Shown piece after piece: positions 53,133 through 62,314 of a stretch of 64,000 nucleotides of DNA (the first letter of the stretch is position 1; each line of letters begins with the position of its first letter). Position numbers and translations under genes: made by a program. This stretch comes from Paenibacillus physcomitrellae (lineage in GTDB: Bacteria > Bacillota > Bacilli > Paenibacillales > Paenibacillaceae): contig NZ_CP022584.1 of the NCBI RefSeq assembly GCF_002240225.1, forward strand, positions 1,116,001 to 1,180,000, written 5' to 3'. The notes beneath the pieces were generated by a model. That model was given only the letters and a program-made list of their open reading frames with translations, did no database searches and was not told the DNA's origin.

Positions 53133-53408
53133 TTATTTTTTCATCATCAGTTTCATCAAAGATTCCATATTCTGCGGATTCATGCCGCTTTTCTTGACGG
53201 CAGCCACAATTTCCGAAACCGTTGATTCCGATACCGGCACTTTGGCCATGGCAGATACGGATTTAATCAATTGGCGGAGCTGCGCTTCATTTTGCAGTGT
53301 CGAAGGCTTGACCGTGCTGGCCAATTTCTTGACGGCACCTTCTGAAATATTTTTTCCCGCCTTCTTGTTAATCAAGTTTAAGGCATCTTTGGAAATGTTT
53401 TTGCTCAT
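53133..53408 (-). CDS. spoVIF: Stage VI sporulation protein F
   Basis: Small coat-maturation protein (YjcC/SpoVIF family). 91 residues starting at the ATG at 53408, six bases after GGAGGAGGG; earlier ATGs overlap that SD. Helical, ending NPQNMESLMKLMMKK, with the family's AGKNISEGAVKKLASTVKPST. Monocistronic, between gpsA and the nucleotidyltransferase-like gene. Confidence 0.82.
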   Translation of the reverse strand: MSKNISKDALNLINKKAGKNISEGAVKKLASTVKPSTLQNEAQLRQLIKSVSAMAKVPVSESTVSEIVAAVKKSGMNPQNMESLMKLMMKK

Positions 53409-53511
53409 GCTCATCCCTCCTCCGGCAGTGCTCTTTGACACTATATGAAGGAGGGCGATAATGTGTGAGCAGCCATCCGCCGCTTTTCGGGCAATCTGCA
53501 GAAGGGTTATG

Positions 53512-54549
53512 TCAGGTATGCCACTGCTCCCAGGTTTCGAGAGACATAACTTCCATTTCTGTCTTTTTGTCCCGCCCCATCAGGGCTTCTACTGCCGTTT
53601 TGGCATCGAGTCCTTTGAACAGAACATTGTACAGCTGGCTTGCAATCGGCATCTGGACTTGATATTTTTCAGCGATTTCATGAGCCGCCTGTGTCGTCCG
53701 AACGCCTTCTACAACCATATCCATCTTCTTGAGCACTTCATCCAGAGTCATGCCCTGTCCGAGCATCGAACCCGCCCGCCAGTTGCGGCTGTGTTGGCTG
53801 GTTGCGGTAACGACCAAGTCGCCGATCCCTGCCAGCCCGGCAAAAGTAAGCGGATTCGCGCCCATTTGCGCGCCAACCCGGGTGATTTCGGCCAATCCAC
53901 GCGTAAGCAGCGCAGCTTTGGCATTATCGCCATAGCCTAAACCATCGGACATACCGGCGCCCAAGGCGATGATATTTTTTAAAGCACCCGCAAGCTCAAC
54001 GCCTACCAGATCCCGATTCGTATACACGCGGAAATAGGCGTTCATAAATAGGTCCTGTGCGCGCTGGGCCTCCTGTTCTTCCAATGAAGCCACAACCACA
54101 GTTGTCGGACACTGCTTGACAACCTCCTCGGCATGGCTTGGTCCTGACAAGACGACGACATGGCCTTCTTCACAGCCAAGCTCCTCGGAGATAACCGTAG
54201 ACATTCTTTTTAACGTTTCCGTCTCAAAGCCTTTCACCGCATGGATAACCAGCTGCTCCGGCTTCCAATACTTGCTTAGCTCCCTTGAGACTTGACGGGT
54301 AGCCGAAGAAGGAGACACGATTACGACGGCTTCTGCGTCTTTCACCGCTTCTTCCATGTCGGTTGTGGCTTTAATGCGGGATGACAGGGTGACGCCAGGC
54401 AGGTACCGGTTCTGATGATCCCGATTGATTTCATCAGCCTGCCCTGCATTTCTTGTCCAAAGCGACACCTGAATCCCTTTGTCGGCAAGCACGGTGGCCA
54501 ATGCTGTCCCCCAGCTTCCCGCAACTAGAACCGCCGCTTTCTGAAACAA
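53512..54549 (-). CDS. gpsA: Glycerol-3-phosphate dehydrogenase [NAD(P)+]
   Basis: Makes sn-glycerol 3-phosphate for phospholipids. 345 residues from the TTG at 54549, 8 bases after AAGGAGG and one base after the plsY stop; the open frame to 54633 lies inside plsY. VAGSWGTALA (8-17) binds NAD(P), GALKNIIALGAGMSDGLGYG contains the catalytic Lys, and NSR..R-type SQHSRN recognises phosphate. Pairs with PlsY in substrate supply. Confidence 0.96.
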   Translation of the reverse strand: MFQKAAVLVAGSWGTALATVLADKGIQVSLWTRNAGQADEINRDHQNRYLPGVTLSSRIKATTDMEEAVKDAEAVVIVSPSSATRQVSRELSKYWKPEQLVIHAVKGFETETLKRMSTVISEELGCEEGHVVVLSGPSHAEEVVKQCPTTVVVASLEEQEAQRAQDLFMNAYFRVYTNRDLVGVELAGALKNIIALGAGMSDGLGYGDNAKAALLTRGLAEITRVGAQMGANPLTFAGLAGIGDLVVTATSQHSRNWRAGSMLGQGMTLDEVLKKMDMVVEGVRTTQAAHEIAEKYQVQMPIASQLYNVLFKGLDAKTAVEALMGRDKKTEMEVMSLETWEQWHT

Positions 54550-54550
54550 A

Positions 54551-55165
54551 TCAAATTCCTCCTTTGGAACCCAGTTTGTTCTCTCTTCCTTGAACAATTT
54601 TAACAATATTGGACCGATGTCTCCAGAAGGCAAAGATGCAAATCAGGACACTCGCCCAGAAATTCGGCCAGAAATCAGCCCCGTTTGGTCCAAAGATCAG
54701 CATAAACACAGGTGTAAGAAGAACAAGCAATAAAGAGCCTAAAGAGACATAACGGGTAATAGCTACAACGATGATAAGAACCACTCCCGCACATAATACG
54801 GGAATAATAGCCAGGCAGGCCATAACGCCTACCGTAGTGGCAATTCCTTTACCGCCGCGGAACCGGAAATAAACCGGCCAGTTGTGCCCGACAATCGAAG
54901 CCAATCCGCAAAGCGCAGGAATCCATTCATTGTCGCCCCCCAGCCAGTAGCCAAGCAAAACGGCAATGACACCTTTCAAAATATCGAGAATCAGGACAAG
55001 GATCCCCGGACCCTTGCCTAATACCCGTAAGGTGTTGGTGGCTCCGGCATTCCCGCTTCCGTGATGCCGGATATCAATACCTTTGATTCCCTTGGCCATC
55101 AGGACACTGAAGCTGATGGAGCCAAGCAGATAGGAAATAATCACTACCACAACAGAAAGAATCAC
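54551..55165 (-). CDS. plsY: Acyl phosphate:glycerol-3-phosphate acyltransferase
   Basis: Integral membrane enzyme acylating glycerol 3-phosphate from acyl-phosphate. 204 residues, five membrane segments; the three conserved loops are seen as GSISF, SGNAGATNTLRVLGK, GHNWPVYFRFRGGKGIAT. Next to gpsA and der, same order as in B. subtilis (yphE region differs). Confidence 0.95.
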   Translation of the reverse strand: MILSVVVVIISYLLGSISFSVLMAKGIKGIDIRHHGSGNAGATNTLRVLGKGPGILVLILDILKGVIAVLLGYWLGGDNEWIPALCGLASIVGHNWPVYFRFRGGKGIATTVGVMACLAIIPVLCAGVVLIIVVAITRYVSLGSLLLVLLTPVFMLIFGPNGADFWPNFWASVLICIFAFWRHRSNIVKIVQGRENKLGSKGGI

Positions 55166-55176
55166 GTAACTCTCCC

Positions 55177-56502
55177 CTAATCTTCTTTATCTGATTTACG
55201 ACGCGTAAAGATCCGAATAGGTGTACCTTCGAAATCAAATGCCGCCCTGATTTTATTCTCCAAATACCGTTCGTAGGAGAAATGCATCAGCTCCGGATCG
55301 TTGACAAACACCACAATGGTCGGCGGCTTAACCGCAACCTGTGTCACATAGTTAATCCGCATCCGGCGCCCTTTATCGGTAGGAGGAGGATTAATAGCAA
55401 TCGCGTCAGAAACAACATCGTTCAGCAGATGAGTTGCTATCCGTCTGGCGTGCTGTTCAGCTGCATGCTGGACTACCGGCAGCAGCTTATGAAGCCGCTG
55501 TTTGGTCAACGCGGACAGAAATACAACTGGCGCATAAGTCATGAACAGAAAATGATCGCGGATCTTTTTCTCAAACTCATGCATCGTTTTGTCATTCTTC
55601 TCCACAACATCCCATTTGTTCACGACGAACACCGACGCTTTACCGGCTTCGTATGCATAACCGGCTACATGCTTGTCCTGCTCAATAATGCCCTCTTCGC
55701 CGTTGATCACGACGAGCACGACATCCGCACGCTCGATGGCTTTCATAGCCCGCATTACGCTATATTTCTCGGTCGATTCATAAACCTTTCCGCGTTTGCG
55801 CATTCCCGCAGTGTCGATGAGCACATAACGCTGGCCGTCTTTCTCAAAAGGTGTATCAATCGCATCTCTTGTTGTTCCCGCGACATCACTGACGATAACA
55901 CGTTCTTCGCCCAGAATCGCATTTACGAGAGAGGATTTGCCCACATTCGGACGTCCAATCAAGGCTACCCGGATCACGTCTTCATCATATTCTTCATCTG
56001 GAATCTCCGGCAAATGTTCGGTAATCGCATCGAGCAAATCACCGACACCCGTGCCATGACTGCCCGAAACGCCAATCGGATCACCGAATCCCAGATTATA
56101 AAATTCATAAATATGGTCCATACGGGCCAAGTTGTCCACTTTATTGATAGCCAGCAATACCGGCTTACCCGAACGGTAAAGCATGTTGCCGACTTCTTCA
56201 TCGGATTGAGTAATACCGGCTTTGGCGTCACACATAAAGACGATAACATCCGCTTCCTCAATGGCCAGCTCGGCCTGAGCGCGGATCGACTTCATGATCG
56301 TATCGTCGCCGTCAATTTCAATACCACCTGTATCAATAATGCTGAATTGCTTGCCGTTCCACTCCGAGGTTCCATAGATCCGATCCCTCGTAATGCCCGG
56401 TTTATCTTCTACGATGGCTAGGCGATCACCGATGATGCGGTTAAAAATCGTCGATTTCCCCACATTCGGCCTGCCCACAATAGCCACTACTGGTCTTGCC
56501 AT
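55177..56502 (-). CDS. der: Ribosome-associated GTPase Der (EngA)
   Basis: Double-GTPase needed for 50S ribosome assembly. 441 residues: first G domain with GRPNVGKST (8-16), DTGG, NKVD; second with GRPNVGKSS (about 184-192), DTAG, NKWD; C-terminal KH-like domain ending in [11 protein letters not shown] at 56502 after AGGAGGAATG. An extended -10 (TGCTATGAT, 56601-56594) about 90 bases upstream is a plausible promoter. Confidence 0.97.
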   Translation of the reverse strand: MARPVVAIVGRPNVGKSTIFNRIIGDRLAIVEDKPGITRDRIYGTSEWNGKQFSIIDTGGIEIDGDDTIMKSIRAQAELAIEEADVIVFMCDAKAGITQSDEEVGNMLYRSGKPVLLAINKVDNLARMDHIYEFYNLGFGDPIGVSGSHGTGVGDLLDAITEHLPEIPDEEYDEDVIRVALIGRPNVGKSSLVNAILGEERVIVSDVAGTTRDAIDTPFEKDGQRYVLIDTAGMRKRGKVYESTEKYSVMRAMKAIERADVVLVVINGEEGIIEQDKHVAGYAYEAGKASVFVVNKWDVVEKNDKTMHEFEKKIRDHFLFMTYAPVVFLSALTKQRLHKLLPVVQHAAEQHARRIATHLLNDVVSDAIAINPPPTDKGRRMRINYVTQVAVKPPTIVVFVNDPELMHFSYERYLENKIRAAFDFEGTPIRIFTRRKSDKED

Positions 56503-56676
56503 TCACATTCCTCCTAAAACCTGCCCTCTTCTTCAGAGGTTATCATTCGTAAAGTTATCATTCGTACTTTCACGCGCTAACTATCCGTACAACATCATAG
56601 CAAAAATTAGGGCGATTGGCGAACTCTTGAAATCAAATTCCACTCTTGTCTACACCCGGTTTGTGCTTTTTTGACT

Positions 56677-56711
56677 AAAAAAACGGCGAACCCTCTGCCG
56701 AGTTCGCCGTT
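56677..56711 (-). terminator. Intrinsic terminator after the S1-domain gene
   Basis: AACGGCGAA (56711-56703 on the minus strand) / TTCGCCGTT (56690-56682), perfect 9 bp, then T7. Confidence 0.92.
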
Positions 56712-56738
56712 CAACGCCAACTATCCAATGGTTACTGC

Positions 56739-57989
56739 TTATTTCAATTTGCTCAGTTTGTCGCCGAAACGTTCGCCAAGCGTAATGCTCAGACCTTGAT
56801 TGTTCAAGGACACATTAGGGTTATTGCCCAAATCTTCAGCCTTCACGCTGTCTCTTCTTTCGCGGCTCGGCGAAGAAGATCTTTCCGGCTTAGCGGATTC
56901 AGCAGGAGCTTCTTCCGTTTCTTTAATGCTGAGGCTCACACGTTTCTCGGAAGGATTCACTTCAAGAATTTTCACCTGAACGTTTTGTCCTTCTTTCAGC
57001 ACTTCTTGCGGAGTGCCGATATGTTTATGAGAAATTTGGGAAATATGAACCAGACCCTCAACGCCTGGAGCAATCTCAACAAAAGCACCGAAAGGAACAA
57101 GGCGTTTCACTTCACCGGATACGATGTCTCCGGATTTGAACTGATCAGCAGCTGTTTCCCAAGGACCTGGAGTAGCAGCTTTGATGCTCAGGCTGATTTT
57201 GCCTTTTTCAGGATCCACTTTAAGCACTTTCACTTTGACCTGGTCGCCTTCGGAAAGTACGTCAGCTGGTTTATCAACGTGGTTCCAAGCGATTTCAGAC
57301 ACGTGAACCAAGCCGTCAACGCCGCCAACATCAACAAATGCACCAAATTGAGTCAAGCGTTGTACTGTACCTTCGATTACGGAACCTTCTTGCAGGCCAG
57401 CCATAACTTTCAGTTTGTTGGCTTCAAACTCTTCGTCCAGAACATCTTTCTGAGACAAGATCACTTTATTGTTCTCACGGTCAAGTTCTTTCACTTTAAC
57501 GCGGAGAGTACGGCCTTTGTAATCGCTGAAATCTTCAACGAAATGACGCTCTACCATGGAGGCAGGGATAAAGCCGCGAACGCCAACGTTTGCCACGATG
57601 CCGCCTTTAACTACGTCAGCAACGACAACTTCAAACGTTTCGTTGTTGTCAAATTTCGCTTGCAGATCATCCCAAGCGTTCTCGCTGTCGATCGCACGTT
57701 TGGAAAGAACAAGGCTTTCTTTCTCGTCGTTAATGCTGACCACTTTCGCCTCAACTTCTTGTCCCACTTGAACCACATCGTTAGCGGAATCAAGGTGTAC
57801 CGAAGACAATTCACGAATAGGAATGATACCGTCATATTTATATCCAAGACTTACGTAAGCCTGATTGTCTTCAACCTTGACAATCGTTCCTTTGACGGTG
57901 TCCCCTTTTTTCAAGGATACGATCTGCTCCAGTTCGTCTTGATTTGTCGCTTCCACAACTTCTTGTTGATCTTTGAATTCTTCCGACAT
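56739..57989 (-). CDS. rpsA: S1 RNA-binding domain protein (RpsA/YpfD-like)
   Basis: 416 residues with four S1 (OB-fold) domains, starting about residues 30, 115, 200 and 285, each with the G-x-V-x(4)-GAFVD/GLVHVS pattern, and a charged, Ser-rich tail from ~365. In low-GC Gram-positives this YpfD-type protein is shorter than E. coli S1 (six domains) and not essential; a role in mRNA or ribosome binding is inferred. Strong SD GGAGG before the ATG at 57989. Has its own terminator. Confidence 0.93.
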   Translation of the reverse strand: MSEEFKDQQEVVEATNQDELEQIVSLKKGDTVKGTIVKVEDNQAYVSLGYKYDGIIPIRELSSVHLDSANDVVQVGQEVEAKVVSINDEKESLVLSKRAIDSENAWDDLQAKFDNNETFEVVVADVVKGGIVANVGVRGFIPASMVERHFVEDFSDYKGRTLRVKVKELDRENNKVILSQKDVLDEEFEANKLKVMAGLQEGSVIEGTVQRLTQFGAFVDVGGVDGLVHVSEIAWNHVDKPADVLSEGDQVKVKVLKVDPEKGKISLSIKAATPGPWETAADQFKSGDIVSGEVKRLVPFGAFVEIAPGVEGLVHISQISHKHIGTPQEVLKEGQNVQVKILEVNPSEKRVSLSIKETEEAPAESAKPERSSSPSRERRDSVKAEDLGNNPNVSLNNQGLSITLGERFGDKLSKLK

Positions 57990-58123
57990 TTCAATAACCT
58001 CCTCAGTTCAATAAGCCCATTTATTTAAACTCGCTCTTGGCGTAGTTCAAAACAAGATGTATCTGTAATAGCTTGCCAATTCCCCGGATTCTTCATGCAT
58101 GCTCTCATTGAAGGATCAGCGGA

Positions 58124-58705
58124 TCAGGCGCTCTTCTGCTTAAGCTCGCGGATAGACGTCATAATGCGCTCCGTCGCCGCTTCTACCGCTTCCCCAGAAG
58201 GATCGCTCCGGAACTCGTCCAAATCTACCGGCGGTCCGTACACGACTTTCACTTTCCTAAAAAGTTTATAAGTGCCGATAATAGCCACAGGAACCACTGC
58301 TGCCCCGCTGCGAAGTGCAAAGTTCGCAGCCCCTTTTTTCACTGCGGCATCCGCCGCGGCTTTCCGGGTGCCTTCGGGAAAAATCCCCATGACATAGCCT
58401 TCTCTCAATAACTTGAGCGAAGTTTTAATGGATTCCTTGCTGACTCCGCCCCTCTTCACCGGGAAGGCTCCCAGCTCCGTAATGAGCTTTCCGAAAACCG
58501 GAACTTCAAACAGTTCGGCTTTCGCCATAAAATGAACCTTGCGCTTTAACAGAAGCGCTACTGCCGGCGGATCGAAATTGCTAATATGGTTGGAACATAA
58601 GAGCACTCCGCCTTCTTGCGGAACATGTTCCAGACCAGCAGCTTCAAACCGAAACAGCAGTTTATAAATGGCTCTTACAATTACTCGGCAAAAGCTGTAG
58701 ATCAT
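58124..58705 (-). CDS. plsC: 1-acyl-sn-glycerol-3-phosphate acyltransferase
   Basis: Second acylation to phosphatidic acid, completing the step begun by PlsY. 193 residues; H40-x4-D45 in SNHISNFD and FPEGTRK (about 113-119) are the catalytic and substrate motifs; one N-terminal membrane-associated stretch. Overlaps cmk by 4 bases. Confidence 0.92.
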   Translation of the reverse strand: MIYSFCRVIVRAIYKLLFRFEAAGLEHVPQEGGVLLCSNHISNFDPPAVALLLKRKVHFMAKAELFEVPVFGKLITELGAFPVKRGGVSKESIKTSLKLLREGYVMGIFPEGTRKAAADAAVKKGAANFALRSGAAVVPVAIIGTYKLFRKVKVVYGPPVDLDEFRSDPSGEAVEAATERIMTSIRELKQKSA

Positions 58706-59388
58706 TCTACACTACTCTCCATCCCATAAGCCTCACATAAAGATACGATGGCTTCCGATACTTCTGAGATTGTCATACGGGTCGTGTCGAGCAGCACAGC
58801 ATCACTGGCTTGACGCAGCGGAGATACTTCCCGCTCGGCATCCAGCCGGTCCCGCTCAGCAATATCGCGGGTGAGCTGCTCCAGCGATGTGCTTTCCGGA
58901 TTCTTCATTTCCTGAAACCGGCGCCGAGCCCGTTCTTCAACCGCCGCTGTCATAAAGACCTTCACTTCGGCAGCAGGCAGAACGGTAGTCCCGATATCGC
59001 GTCCATCCATTACGACGCCTTTGCGCAAAGCCATTTGCCGCTGAAGGGAAACCATCAAAGACCGCAGCCCCTCGATTTGCGCATATCGCGACACATTTGC
59101 ATTGATATCATAAGAACGAATCTGTTCCGTGACATCAATCCCGTCCAGAAGCACCTTCTGACCTTCTTCTCCGGGTTTTAATTCAATAACCATGTCCCGG
59201 GCTACTTGAAGCACTTTGTCTTCATTTTCCGGTGGAATTCCTAATTCAAGCATTCGCAACGTAACCGCGCGGTACATGGCTCCGGTATCCACATAGACAT
59301 AACCAAGCTTGCCGGCAACCATACGTGCGACTGTGCTTTTGCCTGCCCCCGCCGGTCCATCGATCGCGATGTTGATTTTGCTGTTCAT
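58702..59388 (-). CDS. cmk: Cytidylate kinase
   Basis: Phosphorylates CMP and dCMP. 228 residues from the ATG at 59388 (SD GAAGGG); the frame to 59436 has no SD. P-loop GPAGAGKS (11-18), VDTGAMYRA and DGRDIGT are typical. Coupled to plsC. Confidence 0.97.
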   Translation of the reverse strand: MNSKINIAIDGPAGAGKSTVARMVAGKLGYVYVDTGAMYRAVTLRMLELGIPPENEDKVLQVARDMVIELKPGEEGQKVLLDGIDVTEQIRSYDINANVSRYAQIEGLRSLMVSLQRQMALRKGVVMDGRDIGTTVLPAAEVKVFMTAAVEERARRRFQEMKNPESTSLEQLTRDIAERDRLDAEREVSPLRQASDAVLLDTTRMTISEVSEAIVSLCEAYGMESSVE

Positions 59389-59457
59389 GTAACCCTTCGA
59401 TTGACCTGACAAGGGGTATTCCTCCTCAAACTGCAAAGCTTATCTGTTAAACTCAAG

Positions 59458-59478
59458 AAAAAAGCAGGCATTGCCTGC
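59458..59478 (-). terminator. Intrinsic terminator after ypfB
   Basis: Perfect GCAGGC-AAT-GCCTGC stem (59478-59464), then T6 (59463-59458). The stem arms are identical to those of the mtrB terminator. Confidence 0.9.
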
Positions 59479-59521
59479 GACGTGAAAATTATACCACATA
59501 AAAAAGGAGGATGCAAAAAAG

Positions 59522-59752
59522 TCAGTTTCCCTCCGGTATTTTTACAGGAACCGTTATAGGCTTCGGAATCTTGCCTTCCCATCTTTCGGCTGACGAAATC
59601 ACGCTCCGCACGGAAGGGATTTGCAGCAAAAGCTGACTCATAAAAAGACAGATGATTAGCAGGATCAACCCTTTTCTCAACCAACGCTCCACCCCGCTGC
59701 TGAACTGAATGAATAGAGCCGTATATTCCTCTTCGTCCCTGTTACTATTCAT
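59522..59752 (-). CDS. ypfB: Small membrane protein, YpfB-like
   Basis: 76 residues: acidic N-terminus, basic-flanked membrane segment (about 28-45), short outside tail ending IPKPITVPVKIPEGN. Size and position between cmk and the ypfA-like gene match the YpfB family (DUF5359). Function unknown. Confidence 0.68.
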   Translation of the reverse strand: MNSNRDEEEYTALFIQFSSGVERWLRKGLILLIICLFMSQLLLQIPSVRSVISSAERWEGKIPKPITVPVKIPEGN

Positions 59753-59850
59753 AACTATTCACCCTCTAAATCAAAGTAATTGTTATAATTACCCAGAGGT
59801 TGAAAGTTTATGTATCACGCTATTTACTAAATGAATGCCGGCAAACTTTT

Positions 59851-60504
59851 TTACCGGTTTCTGAAGTCAAACTGGCGTTCGAAGCAGTAGCGAATAATTT
59901 TCTGCCGCTCATAATCCGTAATGCCGGTAAATTTAAGCATAACCTGCTGCTTGCCGGACTCCAGCTTCTTCTTGCGAACGACCTCCGCTTCAAAATGAAC
60001 ATGCTCGATGGAACCATTCCGGTAAGGAACGAGCAGCCAGCAGTCCAGTAAATCCCCTTCCACGACCTGATTAGAACTTTCTGCAAAATAAGAAACACCG
60101 CCGCCGCCTACATCATCCGTTACCACTAAAAACCGCTGACCGTTCTTCATTCCCACCGCAAGCTCAAGCTCCGCCGGGACACGAAGGTAGTTGCGCCGCT
60201 GAACCTGAGTGATGGAAGAGGGTTCTGGCTTGCGTATGCGGACCTGACGGACTACATCATTCGTAAAACCTAACACGTATGTACTAAAGTAATTTTTGGT
60301 GCCGGACTCGGTCATGAAATAAACGGACAACTCTTCGCCTATAAACAATCTTTTCAAGCGATTGTGACCGACCTCCATCGGGACTTCAATCAGCAGGGCA
60401 TCCTCCTCGATATCCGATATACGCGATTTGTATTCGGTTTTGGCTTCCTTTTCATCCCCGGAGACCACTTGAAGATAAACGAACTCGTTAACTTTTGGAT
60501 ACAC
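59851..60504 (-). CDS. motI: PilZ-domain c-di-GMP receptor, flagellar brake (MotI/YpfA-like)
   Basis: 217 residues: an N-terminal YcgR_2-type domain (1-~95) and a C-terminal PilZ domain with QRRNYLR (RxxxR site) and DVGGGGVSY in place of the usual D/N-x-S-x-x-G. In B. subtilis the homologue binds c-di-GMP and disengages the flagellar stator MotA. GTG start at 60504 (SD GGTGAT). Extended -10 TGCTATAAT upstream. Confidence 0.85.
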   Translation of the reverse strand: MYPKVNEFVYLQVVSGDEKEAKTEYKSRISDIEEDALLIEVPMEVGHNRLKRLFIGEELSVYFMTESGTKNYFSTYVLGFTNDVVRQVRIRKPEPSSITQVQRRNYLRVPAELELAVGMKNGQRFLVVTDDVGGGGVSYFAESSNQVVEGDLLDCWLLVPYRNGSIEHVHFEAEVVRKKKLESGKQQVMLKFTGITDYERQKIIRYCFERQFDFRNR

Positions 60505-60543
60505 TTTTGATCACCGCCAGTAGCACAAAATTTTTCTATATGA

Positions 60544-60552
60544 ATTATAGCA
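60544..60552 (-). promoter_or_regulatory. Extended -10 promoter of motI
   Basis: Minus-strand TGCTATAAT (60552-60544), exact extended -10, about 45 bases before the GTG start. Confidence 0.6.
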
Positions 60553-60584
60553 CGTCCCTGCTTTAAAAAATGATTCAATTTAAA

Positions 60585-60622
60585 CAAAAAAGCAGCCTCA
60601 TCCTTTTAGATGAAAGCTGCTT
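60585..60622 (-). terminator. Intrinsic terminator after ypeB
   Basis: AAGCAGC (60622-60616) / GCTGCTT (60596-60590) with an inner TCATC/GATGA helix, then T5. Confidence 0.88.
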
Positions 60623-60643
60623 ACAGGTTTTAATGTTTCCGTC

Positions 60644-62011
60644 TCAGGAGCGGCTGGTTCCCGCCTGAAGGAACTCCTCGACTTTCTCCTCTTCTCCGGT
60701 GTCGCCGTTCAGATAGATTCTGTAGTTGGAGCCGTTAATCCGGCCGCTGAACTCGTAGGTAGCTACCCGCTGGCCGGCGTCATTGTCGATAACCGCCATC
60801 CGGTGGTAATTTTCCTTGAACTCAGGGTTTAAATGTTTTTTGACCTCGGCAAGGGTCAGTTTGGCTTTTGGAAGCTGTTCTTTCTGATCCTTGTTTCTTT
60901 CGTACACATAATCGCTGCACTGCAGGCCTGTAACCTCGCCATTATCCAGTGCGACGCGGACCGTTGCTTTCTCCGGATAAATCAAAACTCCATCCTGGGA
61001 GTGAACAAAGGTCATGCTGCCCATGTTGTCATATTCATCATAAGTGACCGGTGTCATATCCTCGAAACCTTTGCTTTTGAGGAACTCGCCGGCTTTCTGC
61101 CGGGCCACATCCGCTGAAACCGAACGCGGGCCTACCTCTCTGGAAAGGCTGTAGGCAATCATATCCCCGCCCTGTTGGGTGAAATCCAGGGAAGCAACCG
61201 CACTCGCATTTTTACCGGCTCCCGTTGCTGTGGCCGTATAAGAAGACCATTCAGTGCCGGCACCGTTTTCGGTAACCTTGATGTTACCTGCTTGGGTACC
61301 CAGGAATTTGGCTGCCTTATCACGGATTTCATTCTGTGAAACCGGCTTGGCATCCAGCTTCTTCACGCTGCGTTTCTTATAAACGCTCGCCACTGAAGGC
61401 CCAAGATCAAGCTCCGGATATTCGCTGACTTTCTTATCCACCGTTTTGAAGCCGTCGATAATGGTATTATCAGCAGCCGCTTTTTCCGTTGCCAGTGCAG
61501 ATTCGACGTCCATCCAGCGAAGACGGTTCGAGATAACCTTATTTTGAACCTGCTGCAAATTTTTCGAGATTTCTCCCGTACGCTTGTAAAGCTCTTTCAA
61601 ATTGCTTAACTCTGACGTGCTCAGCGGACTTTTGGTCAAATCGCGAGCGGCTGTCTGATAAGAAAACTGGCTGACATGAGACAGCAGTTCTTCCGTCTGG
61701 TTAAAAGGAAGTAGTGTTAAAGGCAGCTGATTGATCTCCCCCTGTGCCTCACTTGTAATCCTCCATACATTCATTAACCCCTTGCGGTGCATCTGGGTAG
61801 AATCCGAATTCACCGCCAACGTATTGCCAAGTTCCCCATGGATCCGGTCCACGTGGTAAGACAAGTCATGAAATGCTCGCTGATATTGGTTTTCCGCTTT
61901 GAGCAGTACCGAGTTTTTGTCCCGGTTCTCTTGATATCCCCACACCAGAGCCCCGATCAGCAATATAGTCATGACGGGAAATAATACACCGCTTAACCGT
62001 CTGTACATCAA
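60644..62011 (-). CDS. ypeB: Germination protein YpeB
   Basis: 455 residues: N-terminal membrane anchor (about 10-27), a long helical extracytoplasmic region, and repeated PepSY-type domains in the C-terminal half (NEIRDKAAKFLGTQA..., ADVARQKAGEFLKSKG..., AEVKKHLNPEF). In Bacillus YpeB stabilises and localises the spore cortex-lytic enzyme SleB and the two genes are adjacent. No sleB is found next to it here or elsewhere in the window. ATG at 62011 after GAAAGGAGAG. Confidence 0.93.
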   Translation of the reverse strand: MMYRRLSGVLFPVMTILLIGALVWGYQENRDKNSVLLKAENQYQRAFHDLSYHVDRIHGELGNTLAVNSDSTQMHRKGLMNVWRITSEAQGEINQLPLTLLPFNQTEELLSHVSQFSYQTAARDLTKSPLSTSELSNLKELYKRTGEISKNLQQVQNKVISNRLRWMDVESALATEKAAADNTIIDGFKTVDKKVSEYPELDLGPSVASVYKKRSVKKLDAKPVSQNEIRDKAAKFLGTQAGNIKVTENGAGTEWSSYTATATGAGKNASAVASLDFTQQGGDMIAYSLSREVGPRSVSADVARQKAGEFLKSKGFEDMTPVTYDEYDNMGSMTFVHSQDGVLIYPEKATVRVALDNGEVTGLQCSDYVYERNKDQKEQLPKAKLTLAEVKKHLNPEFKENYHRMAVIDNDAGQRVATYEFSGRINGSNYRIYLNGDTGEEEKVEEFLQAGTSRS

Positions 62012-62093
62012 CTATTCGCTCTCCTTTCTTCAATTAACTGCCATTAGTTTGACAAGAAGAAAGGGACTTTATGCATGCTTTTTTGATCCGTTC

Positions 62094-62243
62094 CTAGATT
62101 GGAATTTCTTCGATTTCAAATGCTTCCGTATTATCGCAAATACACTGCTTAAACCCGGTCTCCAGTTTGCCCCGTTCTTTCCGGGCTCTTAAAATGAACC
62201 GTTCTCCACAGCTTTTGCACGTGATTGTGACTTTTACCCGCAT
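62094..62243 (-). CDS. Small zinc-ribbon-like protein
   Basis: 49 residues from the ATG at 62243 (SD GGAAAGGATG, six bases away); the larger frame to 62459 overlaps prsW and has no SD. VTITCKSCGERFILRARKERGK...FKQCICDN: two Cys pairs (CKSC and CIC) suggest a zinc knuckle. Lies between prsW and ypeB, where B. subtilis has sleB. Function unknown. Confidence 0.6.
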   Translation of the reverse strand: MRVKVTITCKSCGERFILRARKERGKLETGFKQCICDNTEAFEIEEIPI

Positions 62244-62314
62244 AAAAAACATCCTTTCCCTGAGATTTCCGTTTGACGGTGCTATCAGGTATAGGATGCC
62301 CATTTTATGGATAT

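Noticed and set aside
55282-56421. Plus-strand 379-codon frame
   Set aside because: Shadow of der on the other strand; der has both G domains intact.
56796-58028. Plus-strand 410-codon frame
   Set aside because: Antisense to the four-domain S1 gene; biased His/Phe-rich composition typical of a shadow frame.
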